Assembly: GCF_003205195.1 (NCBI RefSeq)
Contig: NZ_QJRY01000007.1
Location: forward strand, 132,742-196,741
Reading direction: 5' to 3'
DNA length: 64,000 nucleotides
From: Peteryoungia wuzhouensis
GTDB taxonomy: Bacteria > Pseudomonadota > Alphaproteobacteria > Rhizobiales > Rhizobiaceae
In this document: one piece after another, positions 1 through 6,328 of the stretch
How the letters are laid out: each line of letters starts with the position of its first letter
Position numbering within the stretch: position 1 is the stretch's first letter
Translations under genes and position numbers: made by a program
Notes under the pieces: model-generated
Told to the model about the DNA's origin: nothing
Database searches by the model: none
The model's input: the letters and a program-made list of their open reading frames with translations, nothing else

Positions 1-154
1 GGGCCGACTGGAAGAAGCCGCGCACCAGGGAACGCAAATCAGGTCCTGCCGCGACGTCAGCGCGGTCATTGGCGGCGACTGCAAACATCCGCCGCAGCAG
101 GGCTCTTGCCGATGCCATCACCGTGCCATCGGAAGGGAAAAGAGGCGCGCTCAT
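1..154 (-). CDS. Hypothetical element protein, N-terminal part only
   Basis: This leftward reading frame starts at an ATG that overlaps the stop codon of the upstream Cro-like gene and runs open off the window edge. The visible 51 residues start MSAPLFPSDG and contain an Arg/Ala-rich helix followed by a predicted second helix. No family is recognised from so short a piece. The coupling to the Cro-like gene suggests it belongs to the leftward early operon of the element. Confidence 0.6.
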   Translation of the reverse strand, partial: MSAPLFPSDGTVMASARALLRRMFAVAANDRADVAAGPDLRSLVRGFFQSA

Positions 155-348
155 TCGGCAGCCTCCTGTGTTTCATCAATCGCTGTCAGGATCTTCTGAC
201 GTGTCGAATAGCGAGGCTCACGTCCCGCTCGAAGCTGGAAGACGAAAAGCGGATCGCCAGCAAAACGCTTCCCAAACTGAGTTGGGCTCATTTCCCGGCT
301 TTCCAGATAACCTTCAATCTTGGCTCGAAAGGTCTCGATGTCTGACAT
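151..348 (-). CDS. Small Cro-like HTH protein
   Basis: This is a 65-residue protein starting MSDIETFRAK. Residues about 17-62 (SPTQFGKRFAGDP to the C-terminus) follow the pattern of a compact helix-turn-helix, with the sequence FVFQLRAGREPR in the recognition-helix region. It is divergent from the S24 repressor across an 82-bp control region that contains two operator copies. By analogy with lambdoid modules it would be the Cro-like or early leftward regulator. That role is inferred from position and size only. The downstream gene overlaps its stop codon. Confidence 0.7.
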   Translation of the reverse strand: MSDIETFRAKIEGYLESREMSPTQFGKRFAGDPLFVFQLRAGREPRYSTRQKILTAIDETQEAAE

Positions 349-359
349 CGCAGACTCCA

Positions 360-395
360 ATAGGACTATCACTATTTTGATAGGTATATTCCTAT
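360..395. promoter_or_regulatory. Left operator pair of the element repressor
   Basis: Two 16-bp imperfect palindromes of form ATAGG-N6-CCTAT occur at 360-375 (ATAGGACTATCACTAT, one mismatch) and 380-395 (ATAGGTATATTCCTAT), 20 bp apart centre to centre. They lie between the divergent Cro-like and repressor genes. The same palindrome recurs at 1574 and 1609, the only other place it was noticed by eye, which supports assignment to the S24 repressor. Confidence 0.7.
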
Positions 396-409
396 TCGCC
401 AGATGTCAA
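381..409 (-). promoter_or_regulatory. Candidate leftward promoter (PL-like)
   Basis: Read leftward, TTGACA (404-409) and TACCTA (381-386) are separated by 17 bp. The operator at 380-395 covers the -10 element and half of the spacer, so repressor binding would block it. It would drive the Cro-like gene starting at 348. The -35 box is consensus and the -10 box is weak. Confidence 0.5.
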
Positions 410-430
410 TTCCTATGCAAGGGAATTCCC

Positions 431-1111
431 ATGGACATCATTCGCAAAACCCTCAAGAAGCGGATCGAAGAGCGCAACCTCACCTACAAGGAGGTCTCCG
501 AGCGCATTGGCCGAAATCCGGCATATATCCAGCAATTTCTCGAACGGAATGTGCCGGCGCACCTCAAGGAAGCCGACCGCGAAAAGCTGGCAGACTTGCT
601 GGATATACCGGAGGATCAGTTGGGCGGAAAAAAGCTAACCAACGCTGCGCCCGAAAAATCGAAAATGATCCCCGAGATTGATCTCGTGGCAGGACTTGGC
701 GGCGGTGGACTGGCCACCATTGAGATGTCGAGCCATAACGGAATCTCATTCGCGCGGGAGGCAATCCGCGATTATTGGCAGCTGCCAGAACGCGTCTTAA
801 ATCGAATGGGCTTGCAGCCGTCGGCGGTCGCTTGCTTCCCAGCACAGGGCGACTCGATGCACCCGACCATTTGCGACGGCGACATCGTGTTCATCGATAC
901 CCGACACCGCGTACCCTCCCCGCCTGGTGTGTATGCGCTAGCAGATGAGTTCGGCGGCGTTGTCGTAAAACGGCTTGAAGTGGCGTCTCGCCCAGGAGAA
1001 GATCCGATCCGAGTTCGCGTATCGTCCGACAACCCAAGGCACACCGATCGAGAACTGACACTCGACGAGATCCACATCATCGGTCGCTTCGTGGGACGCT
1101 TCACAACATGA
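431..1111 (+). CDS. S24-family phage repressor (CI/LexA-type)
   Basis: This 226-residue protein has an N-terminal helix-turn-helix (about residues 5-65, with YKEVSERIGRNPAYIQQFL) and a C-terminal S24 peptidase fold. Ser142 in the GDSMHPT motif and Lys180 in VVVKRLE fit the catalytic Ser-Lys pair. An Ala87-Gly88 pair in DLVAGLG is a candidate autocleavage site, though it lies further from the serine than in LexA. The ATG at 431 was chosen because the HTH starts directly after it; upstream in-frame sequence is not protein-like. The expected role is maintenance of lysogeny by binding the ATAGG-N6-CCTAT operators, with SOS-linked cleavage. The next gene overlaps its stop codon. Confidence 0.92.
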   Translation: MDIIRKTLKKRIEERNLTYKEVSERIGRNPAYIQQFLERNVPAHLKEADREKLADLLDIPEDQLGGKKLTNAAPEKSKMIPEIDLVAGLGGGGLATIEMSSHNGISFAREAIRDYWQLPERVLNRMGLQPSAVACFPAQGDSMHPTICDGDIVFIDTRHRVPSPPGVYALADEFGGVVVKRLEVASRPGEDPIRVRVSSDNPRHTDRELTLDEIHIIGRFVGRFTT

Positions 1112-1536
1112 GAAGGATGGTCGCTTTGCCAGTGCTTATCTGTCTGGCAGGGCCATCATCCGCCAGCGATCAAGAAGAACTGGCAGCATGCGACTACTCG
1201 ATCTCTCAGAGACAGCCGGTCCCGTCCCTATTTCGAAGGGGAGCGTTCACGCGCGACCAGCACGACATGGATCGAACTGAGGTTGAAAGCCACCTCAAGG
1301 CGCTTGGTGTCAGGCCCACCATGATTCAACGACGACTTGCGGAATTCGATGAGGGCACATTCCGTCCACGGATCATAACTTTCATCATCGACTACGAAGC
1401 CACCGCAACGGATGCGACAATCGTCGCCAAGCGCTCGGAATGCGTCATCCGTCTTAATCGCCCAGACGGGCGAATCATCCCAGATCTCGCGTCCGTCGAT
1501 GGGCTAACCCTCGACCAGTTTCGCGCCCGGCAGTAA
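1108..1536 (+). CDS. Hypothetical exported protein linked to the repressor
   Basis: This 142-residue protein starts inside the repressor stop codon (ATGA overlap), so it is likely made with the repressor in the lysogen. Residues 1-20 (MRRMVALPVLICLAGPSSAS) look like a Sec signal peptide with an Ala-Ser cleavage region. The mature part has two cysteines (in ACDYS and ECVIR), compatible with a periplasmic disulfide. No family is recognised. Co-expression with a repressor would fit a lysogenic-conversion or exclusion factor, but that is inference from position. Confidence 0.7.
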   Translation: MRRMVALPVLICLAGPSSASDQEELAACDYSISQRQPVPSLFRRGAFTRDQHDMDRTEVESHLKALGVRPTMIQRRLAEFDEGTFRPRIITFIIDYEATATDATIVAKRSECVIRLNRPDGRIIPDLASVDGLTLDQFRARQ

Positions 1537-1573
1537 TCGCCGCAGCATCCAATCCTCCTAGGCCGCGCACACG

Positions 1574-1624
1574 ATAGGCATAATCCTATTTTACCTATTG
1601 ACGGGAAGATAGGAATTTGCCTAT
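1574..1624. promoter_or_regulatory. Right operator pair of the element repressor
   Basis: Two copies of the ATAGG-N6-CCTAT palindrome lie at 1574-1589 (ATAGGCATAATCCTAT) and 1609-1624 (ATAGGAATTTGCCTAT), both with perfect arms and 35 bp apart centre to centre. An extra CCTATT half-site is at 1594-1599. The second copy overlaps the candidate rightward promoter. Confidence 0.75.
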
Positions 1625-1626
1625 TT
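1598..1626 (+). promoter_or_regulatory. Candidate rightward early promoter (PR-like)
   Basis: TTGACG (1598-1603) and CTATTT (1621-1626) are spaced by 17 bp and overlap the operator at 1609-1624. The expected start point near 1633 is immediately upstream of the first leader hairpin. No other promoter-like sequence was seen ahead of the long rightward gene train. Confidence 0.5.
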
Positions 1627-1632
1627 TGGCTC

Positions 1633-1829
1633 ATCCGCAGCAATCCTCCTCCCAGCTGCGGTTGACGCAAGACCTGTCGCCGCCGGCCCTTACTCCCTCT
1701 CCTCCCCCACGGGGCCGGCGGCGACAGTCCCTTTCCCGAAGGCAGTTCCCTTCCGGTCGCCGCAGCCTCGGCCCGTCCGCCGACGCGCCCAAGCCCTCCC
1801 AAGCGGGCTGCGGCTTCCCGAATGGATCG
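1633..1829 (+). ncRNA. Structured leader with exposed CCTCCTCCC loop
   Basis: Three hairpins can be drawn. The first has a perfect 7-bp stem (CCGCAGC 1635-1641, GCTGCGG 1655-1661) around the 13-nt loop AATCCTCCTCCCA. The second has a perfect 16-bp stem (1674-1689 with 1712-1727) and a 22-nt C/T-rich loop containing CTCCTCCCCC. The third pairs CCGCAGCC (1760-1767) with GGCTGCGG (1806-1813), whose core repeats the stem of the first, so alternative pairing is possible. No U-tract follows, so none looks like an intrinsic terminator. The first gene start (1840) has its Shine-Dalgarno at 1829. It could act as a leader, an attenuator or a processed small RNA. Confidence 0.6.
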
Positions 1830-1839
1830 GAGAAAACCC

Positions 1840-2067
1840 ATGATCGAATTTGCCCGCATGCCATTGCCGACACCCGAACCCGCCCGCCAGTCCTGCCGAC
1901 GTTCCGTCGTCGACCGGCTGGCCGATGCCATCTGCGAACTGGGCGGAAGCGGCGAGCCCGTGACCGAGGAAGCGCTGATCGCCCGCAATTTTTCGCCCGC
2001 GATCATCAGCCGCTTTGCCACGGAAGCACGCGGCATCGCCCGCCGCCGCTTCGTCAAGCGGAGCTGA
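1840..2067 (+). CDS. Hypothetical element protein
   Basis: This 75-residue protein starts MIEFARMPLP. The ATG at 1840 was preferred to the ATG at 1822 because GGAG (1829-1832) is seven bases upstream. The C-terminal half (about 20-75) is helical and basic, ending RGIARRRFVKRS, and could bind nucleic acid. It is the first gene of the rightward train. No family is recognised. Confidence 0.6.
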   Translation: MIEFARMPLPTPEPARQSCRRSVVDRLADAICELGGSGEPVTEEALIARNFSPAIISRFATEARGIARRRFVKRS

Positions 2068-2071
2068 ACCG

Positions 2072-2338
2072 ATGGCCCAGATCCTCACCCTCACCCGGAC
2101 CACCCGCCAGGGCCAGCCGCTCATCCCTGCCGAAGTCGTCATGGCCGAGCCCGTCAACATCGAGGCAGAACTCGAAGCCGAGATGATGGCCTATGAAAAG
2201 GTTGCCCAGCGCGCCCGAGAGACGATCGCCGCCATGGAGCGCGCCATCGGCATCGCCGATATCCTAATCGCCCTGCACTACACCCTTGCCGGCCTCGCCG
2301 GCGTCTGGCTGCTCGGCCGCCTGGTCACGGGGATCTGA
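2072..2338 (+). CDS. Hypothetical protein with C-terminal membrane segment
   Basis: This 88-residue protein starts MAQILTLTRT, four bases after the previous stop. Residues about 28-60 form an acidic amphipathic helix (EAELEAEMMAYEKVAQRARE). Residues 66-85 (ALHYTLAGLAGVWLLGRLV) form one hydrophobic segment. The layout resembles small phage membrane-anchored proteins, but the function is unknown. The next gene, also a small membrane protein, begins three bases after the stop. Confidence 0.6.
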   Translation: MAQILTLTRTTRQGQPLIPAEVVMAEPVNIEAELEAEMMAYEKVAQRARETIAAMERAIGIADILIALHYTLAGLAGVWLLGRLVTGI

Positions 2339-2341
2339 GCC

Positions 2342-2539
2342 ATGCGCAACAGAAACCGAACCGAAAGCGTCATCCGTGCCGGCGCAGGCCTCGTCCTCGT
2401 CGTCATGGGCGTCCTCTTCGTCGCCCTTCTGGCTTTGCTCATTGCCCGGTCGGTTCCGATCGACGAGGGCAAGCAATGGTCCTCCCGCATCCCGCTCGGC
2501 ACCTATGCCACGGCGGGATATTTGCGCGGAGGTTTGTGA
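2342..2539 (+). CDS. Small single-pass membrane protein
   Basis: This 65-residue protein has a basic N-terminus (MRNRNRTESVIR) followed by one strong hydrophobic helix at about residues 13-36 (GAGLVLVVMGVLFVALLALL), then a short polar tail. An inner-membrane orientation with the N-terminus inside is predicted by the positive-inside rule. The start of the next gene overlaps its stop. The function is unknown. Confidence 0.6.
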   Translation: MRNRNRTESVIRAGAGLVLVVMGVLFVALLALLIARSVPIDEGKQWSSRIPLGTYATAGYLRGGL

Positions 2540-2994
2540 TGGCCGGCCACACCGAATTCCGCTGGTATGCCAGCGCCGACGCTGAGGCCTACACCATCAA
2601 GGCACGCACCCGCGAGGCTGTGATCGCCGCAGCGACCGCCGAGCGCATGGGGGAAGAGCTGAGCGAGGACGGCACACCCCGCCTGTTCTTTTACATCGTC
2701 GAAGCATCGAAGTTCGACCTGCGCATCGCAGACTATGCCATCCCCCACGATGTCGAAGACTTGTTTGAGAACATAGAGGACAGCGCCTCCGGATGGGATT
2801 TCGGCAATCCCGACAGCGACGAGATCTTCGTTTGCGCCGAGGCTCTGAAGAAGGATCTGCACGCCCGCATTCGCGCCGCGTGCGAGGAATGGCAGAAGGC
2901 TCACGACCTCGCGTGGGAAAGCTGGGCTTTTGCCATCAGCCGCAACGAAGAAACCATCGTCGTTCCCCTGGACGAGACAGGCGGTGCAGCATGA
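2539..2994 (+). CDS. Hypothetical element protein
   Basis: This 151-residue soluble, acidic protein starts MAGHTEFRWY at an ATG overlapping the upstream TGA. It has mixed alpha/beta character, with a segment SKFDLRIADYAIPHD, an acidic run (DLFENIEDSASGWDFG) and a helical region EALKKDLHARIRAACEEWQKAHDL. No catalytic motif or family is recognised. The bases before this start also encode the previous gene, so a longer product is unlikely. Confidence 0.6.
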   Translation: MAGHTEFRWYASADAEAYTIKARTREAVIAAATAERMGEELSEDGTPRLFFYIVEASKFDLRIADYAIPHDVEDLFENIEDSASGWDFGNPDSDEIFVCAEALKKDLHARIRAACEEWQKAHDLAWESWAFAISRNEETIVVPLDETGGAA

Positions 2995-3164
2995 AACGCT
3001 TCAACGTCCACTTCACCCGCGCCGATGGCCTGCCCGACATCCGCTCGATCCCGGCCGAAACGCCCGTCGAGGCCCGGTCCAGGCTGCTCGAAATTCACCC
3101 GAAAGCGCTGATCACCAAGATCAAGGTCAGCCGCACGTCGGACGGCAAGGAAGGTGACGCATGA
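2991..3164 (+). CDS. Small hypothetical element protein
   Basis: This 57-residue protein starts MKRFNVHFTRADG and looks like a single small alpha/beta domain with a strand-rich N-terminus, then VEARSRLLEIHP and a basic end. It begins within the stop of the upstream gene, and the next gene begins within its own stop, so all three are probably translationally coupled. The function is unknown. Confidence 0.55.
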   Translation: MKRFNVHFTRADGLPDIRSIPAETPVEARSRLLEIHPKALITKIKVSRTSDGKEGDA

Positions 3165-3532
3165 CGCCTGCGCAACTCCACGTCCTGCAGCATGCTCTTG
3201 GCCTGGACGAACACGGCCAGGGCAGCATGTATCGCAACCGCTTTGTGACCGGTGAAGGCAGCAAGGATCATCCGGACTGTATGGCCCTGGTCGCCCTTGG
3301 TTTCATGCAGCAGCGCGCCCGTGTCGAGATGTTCGGCGGCGACGACATGTTCTGGGTCACCGAGGCCGGCAAGGTCGCCGTAAAGGCCGAAAGCCCGCCA
3401 CCGCCGAAGCTCTCCGCATCCAAGCAGCGATACCGCGACTTTCTGCAGCGCGATGGCAGCGAAACATTCGGCGAATTTCTCAAGCTTAGCGAGCGGCGCC
3501 GCAAGCTGGTGCGCGAGGGGTGGCAACTATGA
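3161..3532 (+). CDS. Hypothetical phage-type protein
   Basis: This is a 123-residue protein. The first 75 residues (MTPAQLHVLQHALGLD, SKDHPDCMALVALGFM, FWVTEAGKVAV) have the layout of a winged-helix-like domain, with a final beta hairpin reading F-W-V-T-E-A-G. I associate this pattern with small proteins of rhizobial prophages, from memory. The C-terminal 40 residues are basic (KQRYRDFLQ, SERRRKLVREGWQL). DNA binding is plausible but unproven. Confidence 0.6.
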   Translation: MTPAQLHVLQHALGLDEHGQGSMYRNRFVTGEGSKDHPDCMALVALGFMQQRARVEMFGGDDMFWVTEAGKVAVKAESPPPPKLSASKQRYRDFLQRDGSETFGEFLKLSERRRKLVREGWQL

Positions 3533-3867
3533 GCTTTAATCCGTGCGTGGTTATTGATCTCCGCTCCCGCCGAAAGGCAGCCCCTCGCGCGCCCAACAAG
3601 GAAGCCGGGGCCATCCTCACCGAAGCCGAGCGCCTGGTCGATACAGTCTCAGACGAGATCCAGGCCGGGCTTTGCAACGCCGGAGCCGGCACCGCCACCC
3701 CGCGCCTCGGCAGCATCGCCGAGGGCAGCACGCTGGCCCGCGCCGTCATGCTCTGCCTGGAGCTGCTGAAACTGCGCTGCCTCGCATGCGGAACCCGCCC
3801 TGCCGACGCGGCCTTCAAGCGCGCGATCGAGGAATGGCTTTACCAGCGGGGCAACGGCAATGCGTGA
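3529..3867 (+). CDS. Hypothetical element protein
   Basis: This 112-residue protein starts MSFNPCVVID at an ATG overlapping the upstream stop; an in-frame GTG at 3520 is an alternative. A helical region (AERLVDTVSDEIQAGLC) is followed by LARAVMLCLELLKLRCLACG, which contains a CxxC pair. Metal binding would need two more ligands that are not obvious. No family is recognised. Confidence 0.55.
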   Translation: MSFNPCVVIDLRSRRKAAPRAPNKEAGAILTEAERLVDTVSDEIQAGLCNAGAGTATPRLGSIAEGSTLARAVMLCLELLKLRCLACGTRPADAAFKRAIEEWLYQRGNGNA

Positions 3868-4159
3868 AACACCCGCATCCGCTGCCCTGCGAGAGCGCGT
3901 GATTGATGCGCTCATCAATGCTCACAAGAAGCTGCGCCCCGGCGCCGCACCCGTCCGGCTGGCGACGACCTGTGCCGAACTCTGGGACGACAGTCTCGAA
4001 CTGATCGAGCTGCTGATCACAATCGAGGAAGAGCTGCAGAAGGGCCTGCGCTCAAACCATGAACTTGATTGGCGCAACGCCCCGCCCCGAACGGCAACAG
4101 CCGCCGACTTCATCAACTGGATCGTGAAGGAGATGACCAATGACGTCCATTCGTCTTGA
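3860..4159 (+). CDS. Hypothetical element protein
   Basis: This is a 99-residue, mostly helical protein (LRERVIDALINAHKKL, LELIELLITIEEELQKGL). It overlaps the previous gene by 8 bases and the next by 20 bases. No signal peptide, membrane segment or catalytic motif is seen. The function is unknown. Confidence 0.55.
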   Translation: MRETPASAALRERVIDALINAHKKLRPGAAPVRLATTCAELWDDSLELIELLITIEEELQKGLRSNHELDWRNAPPRTATAADFINWIVKEMTNDVHSS

Positions 4160-4340
4160 TGATTTGGAACGCGCCGAGGCCGCACAGATCTATCGCGCGA
4201 TCGCTGATGGCGAAGGCTCCGAGCAGCTGCTGCAAAGGTTCTATGATTTCCTCGGCGATGCTGCTGAACTGCGCCCCCCCCATATGGAGATCAGGCTGTC
4301 GAACCTCTGCGGCACCCGGCAGGATGCGGCCCATGGCTGA
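4140..4340 (+). CDS. Small hypothetical element protein
   Basis: This 66-residue acidic protein starts MTSIRLDDLE with an N-terminal helical region (RAEAAQIYRAIADGEG, LLQRFYDFLGDAAEL). It overlaps the start of the sliding clamp gene by 8 bases, so translation of the clamp may depend on it. The function is unknown. Translation is supported mainly by its place in the tight gene train. Confidence 0.45.
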   Translation: MTSIRLDDLERAEAAQIYRAIADGEGSEQLLQRFYDFLGDAAELRPPHMEIRLSNLCGTRQDAAHG

Positions 4341-5514
4341 AGTCTGGTTCCGTGCGCACCACTCTGATTTTCGACGGGCGCTAGGTATGGTCATGGGCGC
4401 AGTGGATTTTGGCAGCACGATCCCGATTCTCGGGCATGTCATGTTCTCAGTCGCTGATGACGTCCTTGTTCTGCGGGCATCCAACCTGGATCTGCAGGTA
4501 GATGCCGAGTGCGAGGTGTTCGAGTCTGTCGGACATGCCAGCTTCTGTCTTCCCGGCGATCGGCTAAAAGCTCTATCATCCAGCCTGCCCGAAAGTGGCG
4601 AGATCATATTCGGATCAGGTCGCTTCAACGACCAGGTTTCAATACGTTCTGGCAAGGCAAATCTGTCGATCCCCTTCCTTCCGGCGCAAGACTTCCCGTG
4701 CATCGGGACGGGCGACGGCGCAGACTGGTATGACGTCGATGGCAACGAACTGTCTCGCGGCATCAGCAATGCCAGCTTCGCCTTCAACAAGCGTGATGAT
4801 CGCGCCTATCTCGCTGGCATGTGTTTCCATGCGAGCAAGATCGGCAAGCACGAAGTCCTGACGCTTGTCGCGACCGACGGCATCAGCCTGGCGCGTATCC
4901 ACTGCCCTGCCATTCCCGAGCCAAGGCTGCCCGAGCGGCGCTACAGCTACCCCCACGTCATCGTTCCGCCGAGGGCTGTCGATAGCCTGCGCAAGATGTT
5001 TGATGGCGCGCTGCGCGGCTGCAGCCTGGCGACGAGTGATGCGCTGATCATGGCGCGGCGCGATGGTGTCACCATGATCTCGAAGCTGATAGATGGCACC
5101 TATCCGGGATACGAAGGCGTTATCTCGCCCACCCGAACGCAGTTCGTCGAAGCGGCGACCGTCGAGCTTACGGCTGCAGTCAGGCGGGTGAATATCGTTA
5201 TTGATGACCAGAAGCACGACGCCATGCGCGTTGTCGTGACATCGAGCGGCATACAGCTCGACCTGGTCGGAGAGACGGGCGGCATCGCCGTCGAAGAAGT
5301 TGCCTGTGAGGTGTCAGCGCCGATCGACTTCCAGGTTGGCATCAACGGTGCGCAGCTGCTCAAACTGCTTTCCAGTATCGGCACAGACCGGGTGCGCATT
5401 TATTTCACTGACGCGGCCACGCCTATCGTCATCGTTCCCGTAGGCATCGAGACAGACATCTTCGTGCTGCAGGTGATGAGGTTCCGGAGCGTGCCTGGGC
5501 GTGAGGCGCAATGA
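4333..5514 (+). CDS. DNA sliding clamp homologue (beta-clamp, DnaN family)
   Basis: This 393-residue protein is about the length of chromosomal DnaN (366-375). Three repeated clamp domains are recognisable. The first, near residues 5-125, has STIPILGHVMFSV, LRASNLDLQVDAE and the strand-loop LPAQDFPCI. The second spans about 135-250 (RAYLAGMCFHASK, TLVATDGISLAR). The third starts with MISKLIDGTYPGYEGVI. The C-terminus (VLQVMRF) matches the usual protein-binding end (MPMRL-like) but carries an extra tail, RSVPGREAQ. In a phage-like element it probably supplies processivity to a replicase or recruits polymerases in place of, or beside, the host clamp. No polymerase gene is visible here. Confidence 0.85.
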   Translation: MAEVWFRAHHSDFRRALGMVMGAVDFGSTIPILGHVMFSVADDVLVLRASNLDLQVDAECEVFESVGHASFCLPGDRLKALSSSLPESGEIIFGSGRFNDQVSIRSGKANLSIPFLPAQDFPCIGTGDGADWYDVDGNELSRGISNASFAFNKRDDRAYLAGMCFHASKIGKHEVLTLVATDGISLARIHCPAIPEPRLPERRYSYPHVIVPPRAVDSLRKMFDGALRGCSLATSDALIMARRDGVTMISKLIDGTYPGYEGVISPTRTQFVEAATVELTAAVRRVNIVIDDQKHDAMRVVVTSSGIQLDLVGETGGIAVEEVACEVSAPIDFQVGINGAQLLKLLSSIGTDRVRIYFTDAATPIVIVPVGIETDIFVLQVMRFRSVPGREAQ

Positions 5515-6098
5515 TGGCAAGCGCTGCGCAGCCGAACCAGCCAGACCCCGAACCCCGCCGCCTCACCGACGCGGAAAAGGCTCTGTGCTCCCGCGCGCGG
5601 GAGCTTGAGCCGGTTCTGTCCTATGGCTGGCAGGGTTTCCGCAATTTCGAGGAAGGCCGCACGGAAATCCTCGTCGAAGGCGACAACGGTGCCGATGCAA
5701 GGCCCATCCTGATCCTTACGGAAGAGATCAGCTACGCCGATCGCGAAATGGTCGTGCGCGGCGCCCAGATGGTCCGCGCGCTGGTCGCCGGCGGCCGCTA
5801 TCTCAAATGGGCGAACGAACAGCTGCGCGCCGAGATCCGCAGCCTCAAGGGCCAGCCGGACCCGAAGGCGAAGAAGCCTTTCAGCCACGCCCAGAACTGC
5901 GCAATCCAGTGTGCCAAGCCGGATTTCAAGCACTGGCTGCACGAGATCCACGGCGCCGATATCTCGGACCAGATCCGCGTCGACAATCACGTCCGCTCGA
6001 TGCTGCAGATCGGAAGCCGCGCCGAGCTTGACCACGACCCCGAAGCCGCCAGGCGCTGGCTGGACCTGTACGGCAGTTTCAAGAGGAGAGCGAGATGA
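5511..6098 (+). CDS. Hypothetical phage protein
   Basis: This 195-residue protein begins in the clamp stop codon. The N-terminus is proline-rich, followed by an alpha/beta region, a helical segment (ADREMVVRGAQMVRALVAGG) and a conserved-looking block around 123-170 (KPFSHAQNCAIQC, KPDFKHWLHEIHGAD, RVDNHVRSMLQIGSR). The Cys/His content of that block suggests a possible metal site. I have an impression of similar proteins in rhizobial prophages but cannot name a function. Confidence 0.65.
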   Translation: MMASAAQPNQPDPEPRRLTDAEKALCSRARELEPVLSYGWQGFRNFEEGRTEILVEGDNGADARPILILTEEISYADREMVVRGAQMVRALVAGGRYLKWANEQLRAEIRSLKGQPDPKAKKPFSHAQNCAIQCAKPDFKHWLHEIHGADISDQIRVDNHVRSMLQIGSRAELDHDPEAARRWLDLYGSFKRRAR

Positions 6099-6328
6099 CA
6101 GACACGAAAGACGTGATGAAGGCGATTGCATCGGCGATCGATGAAACCGTGAACCCCAAGGGAAGTCCGAAGTCAGTCGGCTTTGTTGTGCTGCTTTTCC
6201 CCTTCGACGGCCAGCCCGGCAACCGCGTCGACTACATTTCCAACGGCAATCGCGAGGATGTTGTCGTCGCGCTGAAGGAGATGGTCGCTCGCTTCGAGGG
6301 CCAGCCGCGCCAGATCGGGAGGGCGTGA
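6095..6328 (+). CDS. Small hypothetical phage protein
   Basis: This 77-residue protein contains VGFVVLLFPFDGQPGNRVDY followed by ISNGNREDVVVALKEMVARFEG. The compact beta-beta-alpha pattern with a PFDG motif and a terminal RFEGQ is reminiscent of a small protein found in many alphaproteobacterial prophages. The function is not known to me. It overlaps both neighbours by four and one bases. Confidence 0.65.
   Translation: MTDTKDVMKAIASAIDETVNPKGSPKSVGFVVLLFPFDGQPGNRVDYISNGNREDVVVALKEMVARFEGQPRQIGRA

Noticed and set aside
1549-1560. AATCCTCCTAGG just before the right operators as another anti-Shine-Dalgarno loop
   Set aside because: It has no flanking stem of the kind found at 1635-1661 and lies upstream of the predicted transcription start.
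1674-1727. The 16-bp perfect stem as an intrinsic terminator
   Set aside because: No U-tract follows (TCCCTTTCCC), and the rightward gene train begins just downstream.
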